A DNA stretch of 35,243 nucleotides, taken from the NCBI GenBank assembly GCA_025356735.1, contig JANXRT010000293.1, forward strand, positions 1-35,243, given 5' to 3'. Source of the DNA: Acetobacteraceae bacterium. Lineage in GTDB: Bacteria > Pseudomonadota > Alphaproteobacteria > Acetobacterales > Acetobacteraceae. How positions within the stretch are numbered: position 1 is the stretch's first letter; the number at the start of each line of letters is the position of its first letter. Below, piece after piece: positions 1 to 8,872 of this stretch. Under the pieces are notes generated by a model. That model saw only the letters and a list, made by a program, of their open reading frames with translations, had not been told where the DNA came from and did not search any database. A program made the position numbers and the translations under genes.

Positions 1-2
1 CC

Positions 3-761
3 GGCTGCGTGCGGGTGATCGCGACCTACAGCGCCGGTTACGACCATATCGACATCGAAGCGGCGCGGCATCGGAATATCGCGATCTGCAACACGCCGGA
101 CGTGCTCTCGGTCGCCACGGCCGAGACCGCGATGCTGCTGATCCTTGCCGCCGCGCGAAGGCTGGGCGAGGGCGAGCGGCTGCTGCGTGCGGGGCTGTGG
201 ACGGGGTGGTCGCCGGATCTGCTGATCGGGATGCAGGTATCCGGCAGGCGGCTCGGCATCTTCGGCATGGGCAGCATCGGCCAACGCCTGGCCGCGATGG
301 CGCGCGGCTTCGGCATGGAGATCCATTATCGTAACCGCGCACGATTGGCGCCCGAGCTGGAATTGGGTGCGGTACATCATGCCGACGACGACAGCTTTCT
401 CGCCGCCTGCGACGTGCTCAGCCTCAACGCGCCCGGTGGCGATGCCACGCGGCACTGGCTGGATGCCGGACGCATCGCCAGGCTGCCGCGCGGTGCGATC
501 GTGGTGAACACGGCGCGCGGCAGCCTGGTCGATGATGCGGCACTCATCGCCGCGCTGCGGTCGGGCCATGTGCGCTATGCCGGGCTGGACGTGTTCGATG
601 GCGAGCCGGCGTTTGATCCGGCCTATCTGACGCTGCCGAACGTGGTGCTGACGCCCCATATGGGCAGCTCGACCGAGGAGGCGCGCCACGCCATGGGCAT
701 GGCCGCGCTGGACGGCATCGCCGCGGTGCTGGCGGGACGCAGGCCAGCCAACCTGGTGTGA
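3..761 (+). CDS. D-2-hydroxyacid dehydrogenase (5' end outside window)
   Basis: NAD(P)-dependent dehydrogenase of the D-isomer 2-hydroxyacid family (glyoxylate/hydroxypyruvate reductase or glycerate dehydrogenase type), acting on small 2-oxo/2-hydroxy acids in the cytoplasm. Seen: the Rossmann glycine motif GMGSIG near codon 85, the catalytic Arg in NTARGSLVDD, the catalytic Glu in DVFDGEPAFDP and the catalytic His in LTPHMGSST, so the active-site triad is complete. The frame is open to the first bases and the protein begins mid-domain (V-I-A-T-Y-S-A-G-Y-D-H); about 60-70 N-terminal residues are therefore missing to the left. The GTG at 9 is not a credible start. Basic residues after the second strand (HYRNR) fit NADP(H) preference, an inference. 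It lies 111 bp before the TRAP genes, which suggests it reduces or oxidises the imported hydroxyacid. Exact substrate unknown. Confidence 0.93.
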   Translation, partial: GCVRVIATYSAGYDHIDIEAARHRNIAICNTPDVLSVATAETAMLLILAAARRLGEGERLLRAGLWTGWSPDLLIGMQVSGRRLGIFGMGSIGQRLAAMARGFGMEIHYRNRARLAPELELGAVHHADDDSFLAACDVLSLNAPGGDATRHWLDAGRIARLPRGAIVVNTARGSLVDDAALIAALRSGHVRYAGLDVFDGEPAFDPAYLTLPNVVLTPHMGSSTEEARHAMGMAALDGIAAVLAGRRPANLV

Positions 762-872
762 ACGCGACAGACCCCACGGGCGGCTTCTGGACGTTTGACA
801 TCGTTCCATAAAACCCAGCAGAGTTTGCCGGCGGGAAACGGACGACAGGTCCGTGCCGCGGGGGACGCCGAG

Positions 873-1901
873 ATGCAGCGCAAGAAGCTCGCCGGAAGCC
901 TTTCGCGCCGATCGCTGGTCGGCGGCGCGGCCTGCGCCACCGCCGTCACCATCCTGCACTGGCCGGCCGAGGCCGCGGAATTCTCCTACAAGTTCGGCAG
1001 CGTGCTGCCGATCACCCATCCGATGAACGCGCGCATCGCCGAGGCGGCGGGCAAGATCAAGGAGGCGACCGGCGGGCAGTTCGAATACGCGGTCTATCCA
1101 AGCAGCGCGCTGGGCGGCGACACCGCGATGATCGCCCAGGCTATTTCCGGCGCGTTGCAGATGTATTCGCTGTCGGGCGACATCCTGGCGCCGCGGGCAC
1201 CGGCCGCGGGCATCATGGGCGTCGGCTTCGCCTTTCCCGGCTACGGCCCGAACTGGGCGGCGATGGATGGCGAGCTTGGCGTGTGGTATCGCAGCCTTGC
1301 CGAGAAGCAGGGCCTGTATGCCCTGCCGCAGGCGTTCGACCACGGCTTTCGCAACATCACCACCCGCAACAAGCCGATCAACACGCCCGACGATTTGCGC
1401 GGCTTCAAGATCCGGCTGCCGGTGGCGCCGACCCTGATCGCCCTGTTCAGGAGCCTCGGCGCCGCGCCGACGCCGCTCAACCTGGGCGAGGTCTACAGCG
1501 CGCTGCAGACCGGCATCGTCGATGGCCAGGAGAACCCGCTGCAGCTGATCGACGAGGCCAAGTTCTACGAAGTGCAGAAATACATCAGCATGACCAGCCA
1601 TGTCTGGACCGGGCTGCACTGCTCGTTCAACCTGGCGGCCTGGAAGAAGCTGCCGGGGCCGATCCAGGACAGCATCGGCGGGATCCTGACCGAGGCCGCG
1701 ACCCAGGAGCGCGCCGACTGGCTGCGCAACAACGACACCGTATCGCAGAGGCTCAAGGATCACGGCATGGCGTTCAACACGCCCGACATCAAGCCGTTCC
1801 AGGCGCTGGCGACCCAGAAGGGCTACTACGCCGAGATCAAGCAGCGCATGGGCGACGAGCCGTGGGCGCTGCTGGAGAAATACACCGGCAAGCTGGGCTG
1901 A
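873..1901 (+). CDS. dctP: TRAP transporter substrate-binding protein, DctP family
   Basis: Periplasmic binding protein (342 aa) delivering a carboxylate-type solute to the TRAP permease encoded next. Seen: a twin-arginine signal (SRRSLVGGAA, Arg12-Arg13, hydrophobic stretch, A-E-A-A cleavage region near residue 35). The family core motif FKIRLP, with the Arg that usually pairs with the substrate carboxylate, is followed by LGAAPTPLNLGEVYSALQTG and IVDGQENP. Start ATG 873 was chosen because it sits 8-9 nt after a GGGGA ribosome site and opens directly on the signal peptide. The longer TTG at 795 is the first part of a TTGACA hexamer and gives a signal-less extension. The permease starts 34 nt downstream, so this is one operon. 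Family assignment is firm; the substrate (malate, tartrate or another hydroxyacid) is only suggested by the neighbours. Confidence 0.93.
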   Translation: MQRKKLAGSLSRRSLVGGAACATAVTILHWPAEAAEFSYKFGSVLPITHPMNARIAEAAGKIKEATGGQFEYAVYPSSALGGDTAMIAQAISGALQMYSLSGDILAPRAPAAGIMGVGFAFPGYGPNWAAMDGELGVWYRSLAEKQGLYALPQAFDHGFRNITTRNKPINTPDDLRGFKIRLPVAPTLIALFRSLGAAPTPLNLGEVYSALQTGIVDGQENPLQLIDEAKFYEVQKYISMTSHVWTGLHCSFNLAAWKKLPGPIQDSIGGILTEAATQERADWLRNNDTVSQRLKDHGMAFNTPDIKPFQALATQKGYYAEIKQRMGDEPWALLEKYTGKLG

Positions 1902-1935
1902 CGGCGCAAACCCCGATCCACAGGAGCCTGCGGCC

Positions 1936-3807
1936 ATGAGCGTCCAGGTGCTGCAATCACAGGCGGTCGGCGCGTCGGGGCTGCGTCGCATCGCCTTTCA
2001 GCTCGACCGGGGGATCGGCCACGTGACCGAGGCCGCCGGCGCCGCCATCGTGGTCGCCGAGACCTGCATCCTGTTCGCCGGGGTGGTATCGCGCTACGTG
2101 TTCGACGATCCGATCATCTGGACCGACGAGCTGGCCAACTTCCTGTTCCTGTGGCTGTCCATGCTCGGCACCGTAGTGGCGCTGCGCGGTGATGGGCACA
2201 TGCGCCTGACCACCCTGGTCAACATCTCGCGGCCCAGCCTGGGCCGGTGGTTCAACTCGGTCGCCGCCCTCGTCGTCGTCGCCTTCGTGCTGTTGATCCT
2301 GCTGCCGGCCCGGGAATACCTGCTGGAGCAGCAATACACCGAGCTGACCACGCTCGGCATTTCAGAAGGCTGGCGTGCGCTTGCGATCCTGGTCGGCATG
2401 AGCCTGGCCGCGATCGTCGCCATCCTGCGGCTGATCGAGACCGCCACATGGCGGGAGTTCGCGCTGGCGGTGCTGGTGGCGGGCGGGGTCAGCCTGGCGC
2501 TGTGGCTTTTGCAGCCGCAATTGGTGGCGCTCGGCTTCGGCAGCCTGGTTATTTTCTTCGTTGTCATCGTCGGCGCGTGCGTCGCCATCGGCGTGCCGAT
2601 CGCCTTCGCCTTCGGCGTCGCCACCATGTCCTACCTCGCGCTGACCACCGACACGCCGCTATCGGTCGTGGTCAACCGGATGGATGACGGCATGTCGAAC
2701 CTGCTGCTGCTGTCGGTGCCGATGTTCGTCTTCCTCGGTCTGCTGATGGAGATGACCGGCATCGCCCGGGTGATGGTGGCCTTCCTCGTGTCCCTCGTGG
2801 GTCATGTCCGCGGCGGGCTGTCCTACGTCCTGCTCGGCGCGATGTTCCTGGTGTCCGGCATTTCGGGATCGAAGGCCGCCGACATGGCCGCGGTGGCGCC
2901 GGTGCTGTTCCCCGAGATGCGCAAGCGCGGCCAGCATCCGGGCGAGCTTGCCTCGCTGCTGGCGACCTCGTCGGCGATGTCGGAAACCATCCCGCCCAGC
3001 CTGGTGCTGATTACCATCGGCTCGGTTACCAGCGTCTCGATCTCGGCCCTGTTCACCGGCGGCCTGCTGCCCGCCCTGGTCGCGGCCCTGGCTCTGGTCG
3101 TTGTTGCCTGGTGGCGCTCGCGCGGCGAGGACACCACCGGGCGAACCCGCGCGCCGGGGCGCGAGATCGTTCGCACCCTGCTGGTGGCGCTGCCCGGCCT
3201 GACCTTGCCCTTCGTCATCCGCGCCGCCGTGGTCCGCGGCATCGCCACCGCGACCGAGGTTTCCACCGTCGGCGTGGTCTATACCGCTTTGCTTGGATTG
3301 CTGGTCTATCGCCAGTTCGACTGGCGGCGGATCTATCCGCTGCTGGTCGAGACGGTGGCCCTGACCGGTGCCGTGATGCTGATCGTCGGCACAGCCACGG
3401 CGATGTCCTGGGGCCTGACGCAGTCCGGTTTTTCGAACTGGCTGGTCGCCTCCATGGCCGGTGTGCCGGGCGGAAAAGCCGGATTTCTGGGCATCACGAT
3501 CGTCGCCTTCATCATCCTGGGCAGCGTTTTGGAGGGCATTCCCGCCATCCTGCTGTTCGGCCCGCTGCTGCTGCCGGTGGCGCGCGCGATGGGCGTGCAC
3601 GAGGTGCATTATTCCATCGTCGTGATCCTGGCGATGGGCATCGGCCTGTTCGCGCCACCCTTTGGCGTTGGTTTCTATGGCGCCTGCGCGATCGGCAAGA
3701 TCTCGCCCGATGACGCCATCGGTCGCATCTGGCCCTACATCTTCGCCCTGGTCGTGGCGCTGGTCGTGGTCGCCGCCTTCCCGTGGCTGTCGATCGGGTT
3801 CCTGTAA
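1936..3807 (+). CDS. TRAP transporter fused permease (DctQ-DctM)
   Basis: Integral membrane protein (623 aa) joining the small (DctQ) and large (DctM) TRAP permease subunits in one chain; it drives sodium- or proton-coupled uptake of the solute held by the preceding binding protein. Seen: an N-terminal four-helix DctQ part, with the family motif SRYVFDDPIIWTDELANF near residue 55 and RGDGHMRL near 90. After residue about 190 there is a many-helix DctM part with VGACVAIGVPIAFAFG, SVPMFVFLG, SGSKAADMAAVAPVL, and C-terminal LFAPPFGVGFYGACAIGK. ATG 1936 follows AGGAG by 9 nt. Fused QM permeases are common in this family. It ends 10 bp before the convergent tartrate-type dehydrogenase gene, with no obvious terminator in between. 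Confidence 0.93.
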   Translation: MSVQVLQSQAVGASGLRRIAFQLDRGIGHVTEAAGAAIVVAETCILFAGVVSRYVFDDPIIWTDELANFLFLWLSMLGTVVALRGDGHMRLTTLVNISRPSLGRWFNSVAALVVVAFVLLILLPAREYLLEQQYTELTTLGISEGWRALAILVGMSLAAIVAILRLIETATWREFALAVLVAGGVSLALWLLQPQLVALGFGSLVIFFVVIVGACVAIGVPIAFAFGVATMSYLALTTDTPLSVVVNRMDDGMSNLLLLSVPMFVFLGLLMEMTGIARVMVAFLVSLVGHVRGGLSYVLLGAMFLVSGISGSKAADMAAVAPVLFPEMRKRGQHPGELASLLATSSAMSETIPPSLVLITIGSVTSVSISALFTGGLLPALVAALALVVVAWWRSRGEDTTGRTRAPGREIVRTLLVALPGLTLPFVIRAAVVRGIATATEVSTVGVVYTALLGLLVYRQFDWRRIYPLLVETVALTGAVMLIVGTATAMSWGLTQSGFSNWLVASMAGVPGGKAGFLGITIVAFIILGSVLEGIPAILLFGPLLLPVARAMGVHEVHYSIVVILAMGIGLFAPPFGVGFYGACAIGKISPDDAIGRIWPYIFALVVALVVVAAFPWLSIGFL

Positions 3808-3817
3808 GGGTTGCCGC

Positions 3818-4891
3818 TCAGGCGTTCATCCCCCGCAAGGCTTCGCAGACGGCGCGCGTGACTTCCTTGGTCGTCGCCTTGCCGCCGAGGTCGGGCGTCA
3901 GCAGCCCATTGGTGCAGACCTGCTCGACGGCGCGCATCAGCAGGTCGGCGGCGGGCTTTTCGCCGAGGTGCTCCAGCATCATCGCCGCGGTCCAGAAGCT
4001 GGCGACCGGGTTGGCGATGCCCTTGCCGGTGATGTCGAAGGCTGAGCCGTGGATCGGCTCGAACATCGACGGGTTTTTCCGACTTGGATCGACGTTGCCG
4101 GTCGGCGCGATGCCGAGCGAGCCCGCGAGGGCGGCGGCGAGGTCGGACAGGATGTCGGCGTGCAGGTTGGTCGCGACCACGGTGTCGATGCCGCGCGGCT
4201 TGAGCACCATCCGCATGGTCATGGCGTCGACCAGTTCCTTGTCCCAGGTGACATTCGGGAAATCATGCGAAACCAGGCCGGCGATCTCGTCCCACAGCAC
4301 CATGCCGAAGCGTTGGGCGTTGGATTTGGTTACCACGGTGAGGTGCCTGCGCGGCCGGGCGGCGGCCTGTTCGAAGGCGTAGCGCATTATTCTTTCCACG
4401 CCGTGGCGGGTGAAGATCGCGGTTTCGGTGGCGACCTCCTCCGGCCGGCCGCGATGGGTGCGACCGCCCTGGCCCGCGTATTCCCCCTCGGAGTTCTCTC
4501 GAATAATTAACCAGTCGAGGTCGCCGGGGCCGACATTTCGAAGTGGGCTGGTGATGCCGGGCAGGATGCGGGTTGGGCGAACGTTGGCGTATTGGTCGAG
4601 ACCCTGGCAGATCTGCAGGCGCAGGCCCCACAGGGAAATATGGTCGGGGATGTTGGGGTCACCGACGGCGCCGAAATAGATCGCGTCGGCGGTGCGCAGC
4701 CAGGCCAGCGCGTCGGCCGGCATGAATGCGCCGTGGCGGCGGTAGTAGTCCGAGCCCCAGTCGTAGCGGTCGATCTTTAAGGTGAAGCCGACGCCGCGGG
4801 CGGTGAGGGCGTCCAAAACCTCGAGCCCGGCCTCGATGACTTCGGGGCCGATGCCGTCGGCGGGGATCGAGGCGATGCGGTGTTGGCGCAT
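3818..4891 (-). CDS. ttuC: Tartrate/isopropylmalate-type dehydrogenase
   Basis: Decarboxylating NAD-dependent dehydrogenase of the isocitrate/isopropylmalate family (357 aa), closest in appearance to the tartrate dehydrogenase/D-malate decarboxylase branch. Seen: the N-terminal IASIPADGIGPEV, ANVRPTRILPG (substrate Arg), LIIRENSEGEYAG, catalytic Lys in VTKSNAQRF, and the metal-binding aspartates in DAMTMRMVLK and NLHADILSDLAAALAG. Then comes the NAD-site PTGNV and FEPIHGSAFDITGKGIANP. Start ATG 4891 is placed 2 nt after the upstream stop and begins at the usual family N-terminus; an ATG at 4909 would add six residues and overlap the upstream gene by 16 nt. It is translationally linked to the RraA-like gene. 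Tartrate, malate or a related acid is inferred from family and from the TRAP importer alongside. Confidence 0.88.
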   Translation of the reverse strand: MRQHRIASIPADGIGPEVIEAGLEVLDALTARGVGFTLKIDRYDWGSDYYRRHGAFMPADALAWLRTADAIYFGAVGDPNIPDHISLWGLRLQICQGLDQYANVRPTRILPGITSPLRNVGPGDLDWLIIRENSEGEYAGQGGRTHRGRPEEVATETAIFTRHGVERIMRYAFEQAAARPRRHLTVVTKSNAQRFGMVLWDEIAGLVSHDFPNVTWDKELVDAMTMRMVLKPRGIDTVVATNLHADILSDLAAALAGSLGIAPTGNVDPSRKNPSMFEPIHGSAFDITGKGIANPVASFWTAAMMLEHLGEKPAADLLMRAVEQVCTNGLLTPDLGGKATTKEVTRAVCEALRGMNA

Positions 4892-4893
4892 GG

Positions 4894-5601
4894 TCAGGAT
4901 TTTTTCCATGTCTGGTAGGCGGCGAGCGTCGCCTCATTGGGTGGGTAGGTGCCGGGCAAGGCGGCGCCTTCGATGATGCGCTCCAGCAGGAAGCCTTCAA
5001 GCTCCTCCTGCGCGGCGGCGTCGATCGCGACCTCGGCGGCGAGGCTGGCGGGAAGCACGACGACGCCGTCATGGTCGCCGACGACGATGTCGCCGGGATA
5101 GACCGCGACGCCGCCGCAGCCGATCGGCACGTTGCTCTCGACCGCGTGGTGGCGGGCGAGGTTCAATGGCGCGCTGGGGCCGGAGCAGAACACCGGGAAC
5201 GGCAGTTCGGATATGGGCCGCACGTCCCGCACGCCGCCGTCCGAGACGAACCCGGCGACGCCGCGCTTCATCAGCCGGGTGATCAGGATTTCGCCGGCCG
5301 AGGCGGCGCGCGTGTCGCCGCGGCAGTCGATCACCAGCACGTGGCCCTCGGGGGTGATCTCGATGGCGCGGCGCTGCGGGTGCTCGGCGTCGGCGAACAC
5401 GCCGGGATGGTCGAGGTCCTCGCGGCAGGGGATGTTGCGCAGGGTGAAGGCGGGGCCGACCAGGTTGGCGTCGAGCCGGCCGAGGCGCTGCACGCCCTGC
5501 AGGTAGATGTTGCGAAAGCCGCGCTTCATCATCTGGGTGGTCAGGGTGGCGGTGCTGACGCCGCTCAGCAGTCTTCGCGTTTCGCTGGAAAATTGCAGCA
5601 T
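4894..5601 (-). CDS. RraA-like / HMG-CHA aldolase family protein
   Basis: A 235-residue RraA-family protein (old label dimethylmenaquinone methyltransferase). Members include 4-hydroxy-4-methyl-2-oxoglutarate/4-carboxy-4-hydroxy-2-oxoadipate aldolases, oxaloacetate decarboxylases, and the RNase E regulator RraA. Seen: GPAFTLRNIP near residue 50, VIDCRGDTRAASAGEIL, FVSDGGVRDV (the Arg-Asp pair used for pyruvate and metal binding in the aldolases) and GDIVVGDHDGVVVLP. These are all characteristic, so an enzyme is more likely than the RNase regulator; inference. ATG 5601 follows GGAG by 8 nt and gives the usual N-terminus (MLQFSSETRRLL); an upstream in-frame ATG at 5658 would add 19 unsupported residues. 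It is the first gene of a two-gene minus-strand operon with the tartrate-type dehydrogenase and diverges from the ABC operon at 5733. Confidence 0.88.
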   Translation of the reverse strand: MLQFSSETRRLLSGVSTATLTTQMMKRGFRNIYLQGVQRLGRLDANLVGPAFTLRNIPCREDLDHPGVFADAEHPQRRAIEITPEGHVLVIDCRGDTRAASAGEILITRLMKRGVAGFVSDGGVRDVRPISELPFPVFCSGPSAPLNLARHHAVESNVPIGCGGVAVYPGDIVVGDHDGVVVLPASLAAEVAIDAAAQEELEGFLLERIIEGAALPGTYPPNEATLAAYQTWKKS

Positions 5602-5677
5602 GTCGGTTGCTCCGGCCGGTGAATGCCGCAGCGTGCCTCGCCGCGACCAACCCGGCAATCGGGGTGCCTGAAATCAA

Positions 5678-5705
5678 TTGCGATAGCGGATAAAAGATGT
5701 AGGCT
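5678..5705 (+). promoter_or_regulatory. Possible promoter of the ABC importer operon
   Basis: In the 131-bp divergent gap, TTGCGA (5678-5683) and TAGGCT (5700-5705) are separated by 16 bp, with the second hexamer 27 nt before the ATG at 5733. Both match sigma-70 type boxes only partly. Inference from spacing and position; low confidence. Confidence 0.25.
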
Positions 5706-5732
5706 GCCCGGCAGATACGGGAGGCAACGATA

Positions 5733-6923
5733 ATGAATGAAAACACCGCGACGCGGCGGGCTCTGCTCGCCGGTCTGGCGGGCATGGCGGCATTCCCCGA
5801 GATGGCGCGCGCGCAGGCTGTGCGTCCAGCCGCGCCGGCCTCGCCGCTGACGCTCAACATCGTCGATGTCGCGGGCAACTTGCAGCTGTCGCAGCGCTCG
5901 TTCGAGGAGTACCGCCGGGCCAATCCAACCTATGTCGGAAAGTTCAGCTTCACCCAGGCGCCGGCGCCGGAACTGCCGGGCAAGCTGCGGGCGCAGCAGG
6001 CGGCGGGGCGGGTGGACATCGACATGGTGATGACCGGCACCGATGGGGTCGCCGCCGGCATCAGCCAGAACCTGTGGGAGAAGCTTCTGCCGGACCATTC
6101 GGCCTCGCTGCCGAACATGGAAAAGACGTTGCAGCCGGCGGCGCTGAGGATGCAGGCGCTGGCGCAGGGCCAGGCGGTGTGCGGCTGGTACTGTCCGGGC
6201 GGGCCGCTGCTGGAATACATGCCGACCCGGGTGCCGCAGCCGCCGCGCTCGGTCGAGGAGTTGCTGGCCTGGACGAAGGCTCATCCCAAGCGGTTCATGT
6301 ATGCGCGTCCTGCCAACTCCGGTCCCGGGCGCGCCTTCATGATGGGGCTGCCGTACCTGCTCGGCGACAGCGATCCAAAAGACCCGGTGAAGGGCTGGGA
6401 CAAGACCTGGAGCTACCTCTCCGAACTCGGCCGCAACGTAGAGTATTATCCGACCGGCACCGGTGCGACGATGAAGGAGCTTGGCGAGGGATCGCGCGAC
6501 ATCATCGCGACGATGACCGGCTGGGACATCAATCCGCGGGTGCTGGGAGTGGTGCCGAAGGAGGCCGAGATCATCGTGCTGAACAACTTCCACTGGGTGA
6601 CGGACGCCCAGTACATGGCCATCCCGCGCGGCCTGGCACCCGAAAAGATGCCTATCCTGCTTGACCTCATCAGCTACATGCTGACCCCGAAGGCGCAGGC
6701 GGTGAGCTATGACAAGGGTTACTTCTATCCCGGACCGTCGGTTGCCGGAGTCACGTTGGACATGGCGCCCCAGGATAGCCAGGACGCGATCAACGAATAC
6801 AACCGGCCGTTCTACGCCAAGCTGATCGCCGAGCGGCCGGCCGAGACGCCGCTGGATGCCGACAAGATGGTGCTGGCCTTCGCGCGCTGGGACGAGCAGA
6901 TCGGCGCCAAGGTCGGCAAGTAG
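5733..6923 (+). CDS. ABC transporter extracellular solute-binding protein
   Basis: Periplasmic binding protein (396 aa) of an ABC importer of the spermidine/putrescine-thiamine-iron superfamily. Seen: a Tat-like signal (TRRALLAGLAGMAA, residues 7-20, then ARAQA near 28). The mature domain has MVMTGTDGVAAGIS, NSGPGRAFMMGLPYLLG and a C-terminal AIPRGLAPEKMPILLDLISYML, as in bacterial solute-binding family 1/6 proteins. ATG 5733 follows a strong GGGAGG site by 9 nt. Context settles the transporter class: ATPase and two permeases follow with 9-nt gap, 4-nt overlap and 3-nt gap. The ligand cannot be read from sequence; polyamine, small organic acid, sugar phosphate or metal chelate remain possible. 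Confidence 0.9.
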   Translation: MNENTATRRALLAGLAGMAAFPEMARAQAVRPAAPASPLTLNIVDVAGNLQLSQRSFEEYRRANPTYVGKFSFTQAPAPELPGKLRAQQAAGRVDIDMVMTGTDGVAAGISQNLWEKLLPDHSASLPNMEKTLQPAALRMQALAQGQAVCGWYCPGGPLLEYMPTRVPQPPRSVEELLAWTKAHPKRFMYARPANSGPGRAFMMGLPYLLGDSDPKDPVKGWDKTWSYLSELGRNVEYYPTGTGATMKELGEGSRDIIATMTGWDINPRVLGVVPKEAEIIVLNNFHWVTDAQYMAIPRGLAPEKMPILLDLISYMLTPKAQAVSYDKGYFYPGPSVAGVTLDMAPQDSQDAINEYNRPFYAKLIAERPAETPLDADKMVLAFARWDEQIGAKVGK

Positions 6924-6932
6924 TTTCTTTCG

Positions 6933-7994
6933 GTGGCAATCGCGGCGCGGGATTTCCGCCAATTGCGGCTCGACGGAATAAGCCGCGATTTCGGGCTGCT
7001 GAACGCGCTCCGGAACGTTTCCCTGACAGTCGGGCGGGGGGAGTTCATCGCGCTGCTCGGCCCGTCGGGCTGCGGCAAGTCGACGGCGCTGAACTGCCTC
7101 GCCGGGCTGCTGACCCTGACCGGGGGCAGCATCTGGCTGGATGACCGGCGCATCGACACGCTGGCGCCGGAAGCGCGCGGCTTCGGCATGGTGTTCCAGA
7201 ATTATGCGTTGTTTCCGCATCTGACGGTGGCGCGCAACATCGCCTTCGGGCTGGAGATGCAGGGCGTTGCCCGGTCCGAGATTTCGCGGCGGGTGGCCGA
7301 GGCGCTGGCGCTGGTGCGGCTGGAGGCGCAGGCGGAGAAGCTGCCGGGGCAGATATCGGGCGGCCAGCAGCAGCGCGTGGCGATCGCGCGCGCCATCGTC
7401 GTCGGGCCGCCGCTCGTGCTGATGGACGAGCCGCTTTCCAACCTCGACGCCAAGCTGCGGCTGGAGATGCGGACCGAGATCCGGCGCATCCACGGGCTGC
7501 TCGGCTGCTCGACGATCTATGTGACCCACGACCAGGACGAGGCGCTGTCGCTCGCCGACCGCATCGTCGTGCTGCGCGATGGCGAGGTGCGCCAGATCGG
7601 CACGCCGGAGGAGTTGTACGCGCGGCCGGCGACATCGGACGTTGCCGAGTTCATGGGTTTTCGCAACATCTTTTCCACATCGTGCGAGGCGGTCGGCAAT
7701 GATTTGTTCGCGCGCATCGGCGGCGCTTTGGTGGCGGGCACGTCGGTGGGGCAGGGCCGGGCGGGACCGGCGATCGCAGCGATCCGGCCGGACGACCTGA
7801 CGCCGCAGCCTGAGGGTCCGATCGCGGCAAGGGTCGAGGCGATCGAGTATCGCGGCCGTGACTTCTTCGGCGTGGCGCGGGCGGTGAGCGGCGAGGAATT
7901 GTATTTCCGCACGGAGCATCGCGCCGGCGTTGGCGAGGCGGTGCGGCTGGGGGCACCTCCCGGCCGGGTGCTGATCTATCCCGGCGCCGCATGA
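6933..7994 (+). CDS. ABC transporter ATP-binding protein
   Basis: Cytoplasmic ATPase (353 aa) energising the importer. Seen in order: Walker A GPSGCGKST (residues 43-51), Q-loop FQNYALFPHLTV near 90, signature SGGQQQR near 141, Walker B VLMDEPLSNLDAKLR near 165 and H-loop YVTHDQDEALSLADRI near 198. After residue about 235 comes a TOBE-like regulatory domain (AIRPDDLTPQPEGPI, then EYRGRDFFGVAR). This arrangement is typical of the PotA/FbpC/UgpC group. Start is GTG 6933, 9 nt after the binding-protein stop; the frame is open further upstream only inside that gene. Its stop overlaps the next gene's ATG (ATGA at 7991), so the two are translationally coupled. Confidence 0.95.
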   Translation: MAIAARDFRQLRLDGISRDFGLLNALRNVSLTVGRGEFIALLGPSGCGKSTALNCLAGLLTLTGGSIWLDDRRIDTLAPEARGFGMVFQNYALFPHLTVARNIAFGLEMQGVARSEISRRVAEALALVRLEAQAEKLPGQISGGQQQRVAIARAIVVGPPLVLMDEPLSNLDAKLRLEMRTEIRRIHGLLGCSTIYVTHDQDEALSLADRIVVLRDGEVRQIGTPEELYARPATSDVAEFMGFRNIFSTSCEAVGNDLFARIGGALVAGTSVGQGRAGPAIAAIRPDDLTPQPEGPIAARVEAIEYRGRDFFGVARAVSGEELYFRTEHRAGVGEAVRLGAPPGRVLIYPGAA

Positions 7995-8869
7995 ACGCGG
8001 TGCCATGGCGGTTGCGGCTGCAGAATCGAGGTTTGGACGGTGTTACCTTGCTGGTATTGCCAGCGGTCGGCTTTATCGTGGCGCTGTTCGTCTATCCGTT
8101 CCTGTACGGGCTGTTTCTGTCGTTCGCGCCGATGCAGGGGCCGTGGTTCGCCAACTACAAAAAATTCTTCGGCGATCCGTTCCTCTACGACACCATCCTG
8201 ACCACGCTGTGGATTGCGGTGCCGGCGACATTGGTCAATCTGCTGGTATCCATTCCGGTGGCGATGCGGGTGCGGCTCATGGCGCATCCGCGGCTGCTGA
8301 CGACCATCCTTGTTATTCCGATCACCCTCGGCACGGTGCTGGTGGCGGAGGGGCTGCTGAACTATCTCGGCCCGCGCGGCTGGCTCAATCGGGCACTGAT
8401 CTTCTTCGCCGTCACCGACAGCCCGACCCGGCTGGTGCACAACTACTGGGGTGTTTTCCTGTCGCTGGTGATCACCGGCTTTCCGTTCACCTTTTTGCTC
8501 ATCCAATCGTATGTCACCGGCATCGATCCGTCGCTGGAGCGCGCCGGGGCGATGCTGGGCGCGCGGGCGCCGGCGCGCTTCTTCCGCATCGTGCTGCCGC
8601 TGCTGGTACCGGGGCTGGTGATCACGCTTAGTTTGTCCTTCGTGCAGGCTTTCTCGGTGTTTCCCTCGGCCGTGCTGCTCGGCGCGCCGGCCGGGCCGAC
8701 GCGGGTGATTTCCATCGCCGCCTACCAGGCCGCGTTCGAGCAGTACGACTACTCGATGGCCTCGGCGATCGCGATGATCATGGCGGTGGTGCAGGTGGCG
8801 ATCGTGGTGGCGTTGCTTGGCGCGCGCGGCCTGGTCTATCGCGGCCCGGCGACCGGCGGGAAAGGCTAA
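7991..8869 (+). CDS. ABC transporter permease (PotB/ModB type)
   Basis: First inner-membrane permease (292 aa) of the importer. Seen: about six hydrophobic segments starting with LLVLPAVGFIVALFVYPFLYG (residues 17-37), a cytosolic leader, and the coupling EAA-type loop near residue 180 (ERAGAMLGARAPARFFRIVLP) where the ATPase docks. The ATG overlaps the ATPase stop by 4 nt. The following permease starts 3 nt after its stop, so the whole set 5733-9703 reads as one operon. Family and role are firm; substrate unknown. Confidence 0.93.
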   Translation: MNAVPWRLRLQNRGLDGVTLLVLPAVGFIVALFVYPFLYGLFLSFAPMQGPWFANYKKFFGDPFLYDTILTTLWIAVPATLVNLLVSIPVAMRVRLMAHPRLLTTILVIPITLGTVLVAEGLLNYLGPRGWLNRALIFFAVTDSPTRLVHNYWGVFLSLVITGFPFTFLLIQSYVTGIDPSLERAGAMLGARAPARFFRIVLPLLVPGLVITLSLSFVQAFSVFPSAVLLGAPAGPTRVISIAAYQAAFEQYDYSMASAIAMIMAVVQVAIVVALLGARGLVYRGPATGGKG

Positions 8870-8872
8870 AGC

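Noticed and set aside
795..800. Exact TTGACA hexamer before the TRAP binding-protein gene
   Set aside because: No acceptable -10 box at 16-18 bp (GCAGAG there), so it was not called a promoter, though a -35 role cannot be excluded.
5565..8006. Very long minus-strand open frame (over 800 codons) opposite the ABC binding protein and ATPase genes
   Set aside because: It is an antisense shadow of high-GC codon usage: Arg/His/Pro/Gln-rich, no domain, no ribosome site, and it covers confidently identified genes.
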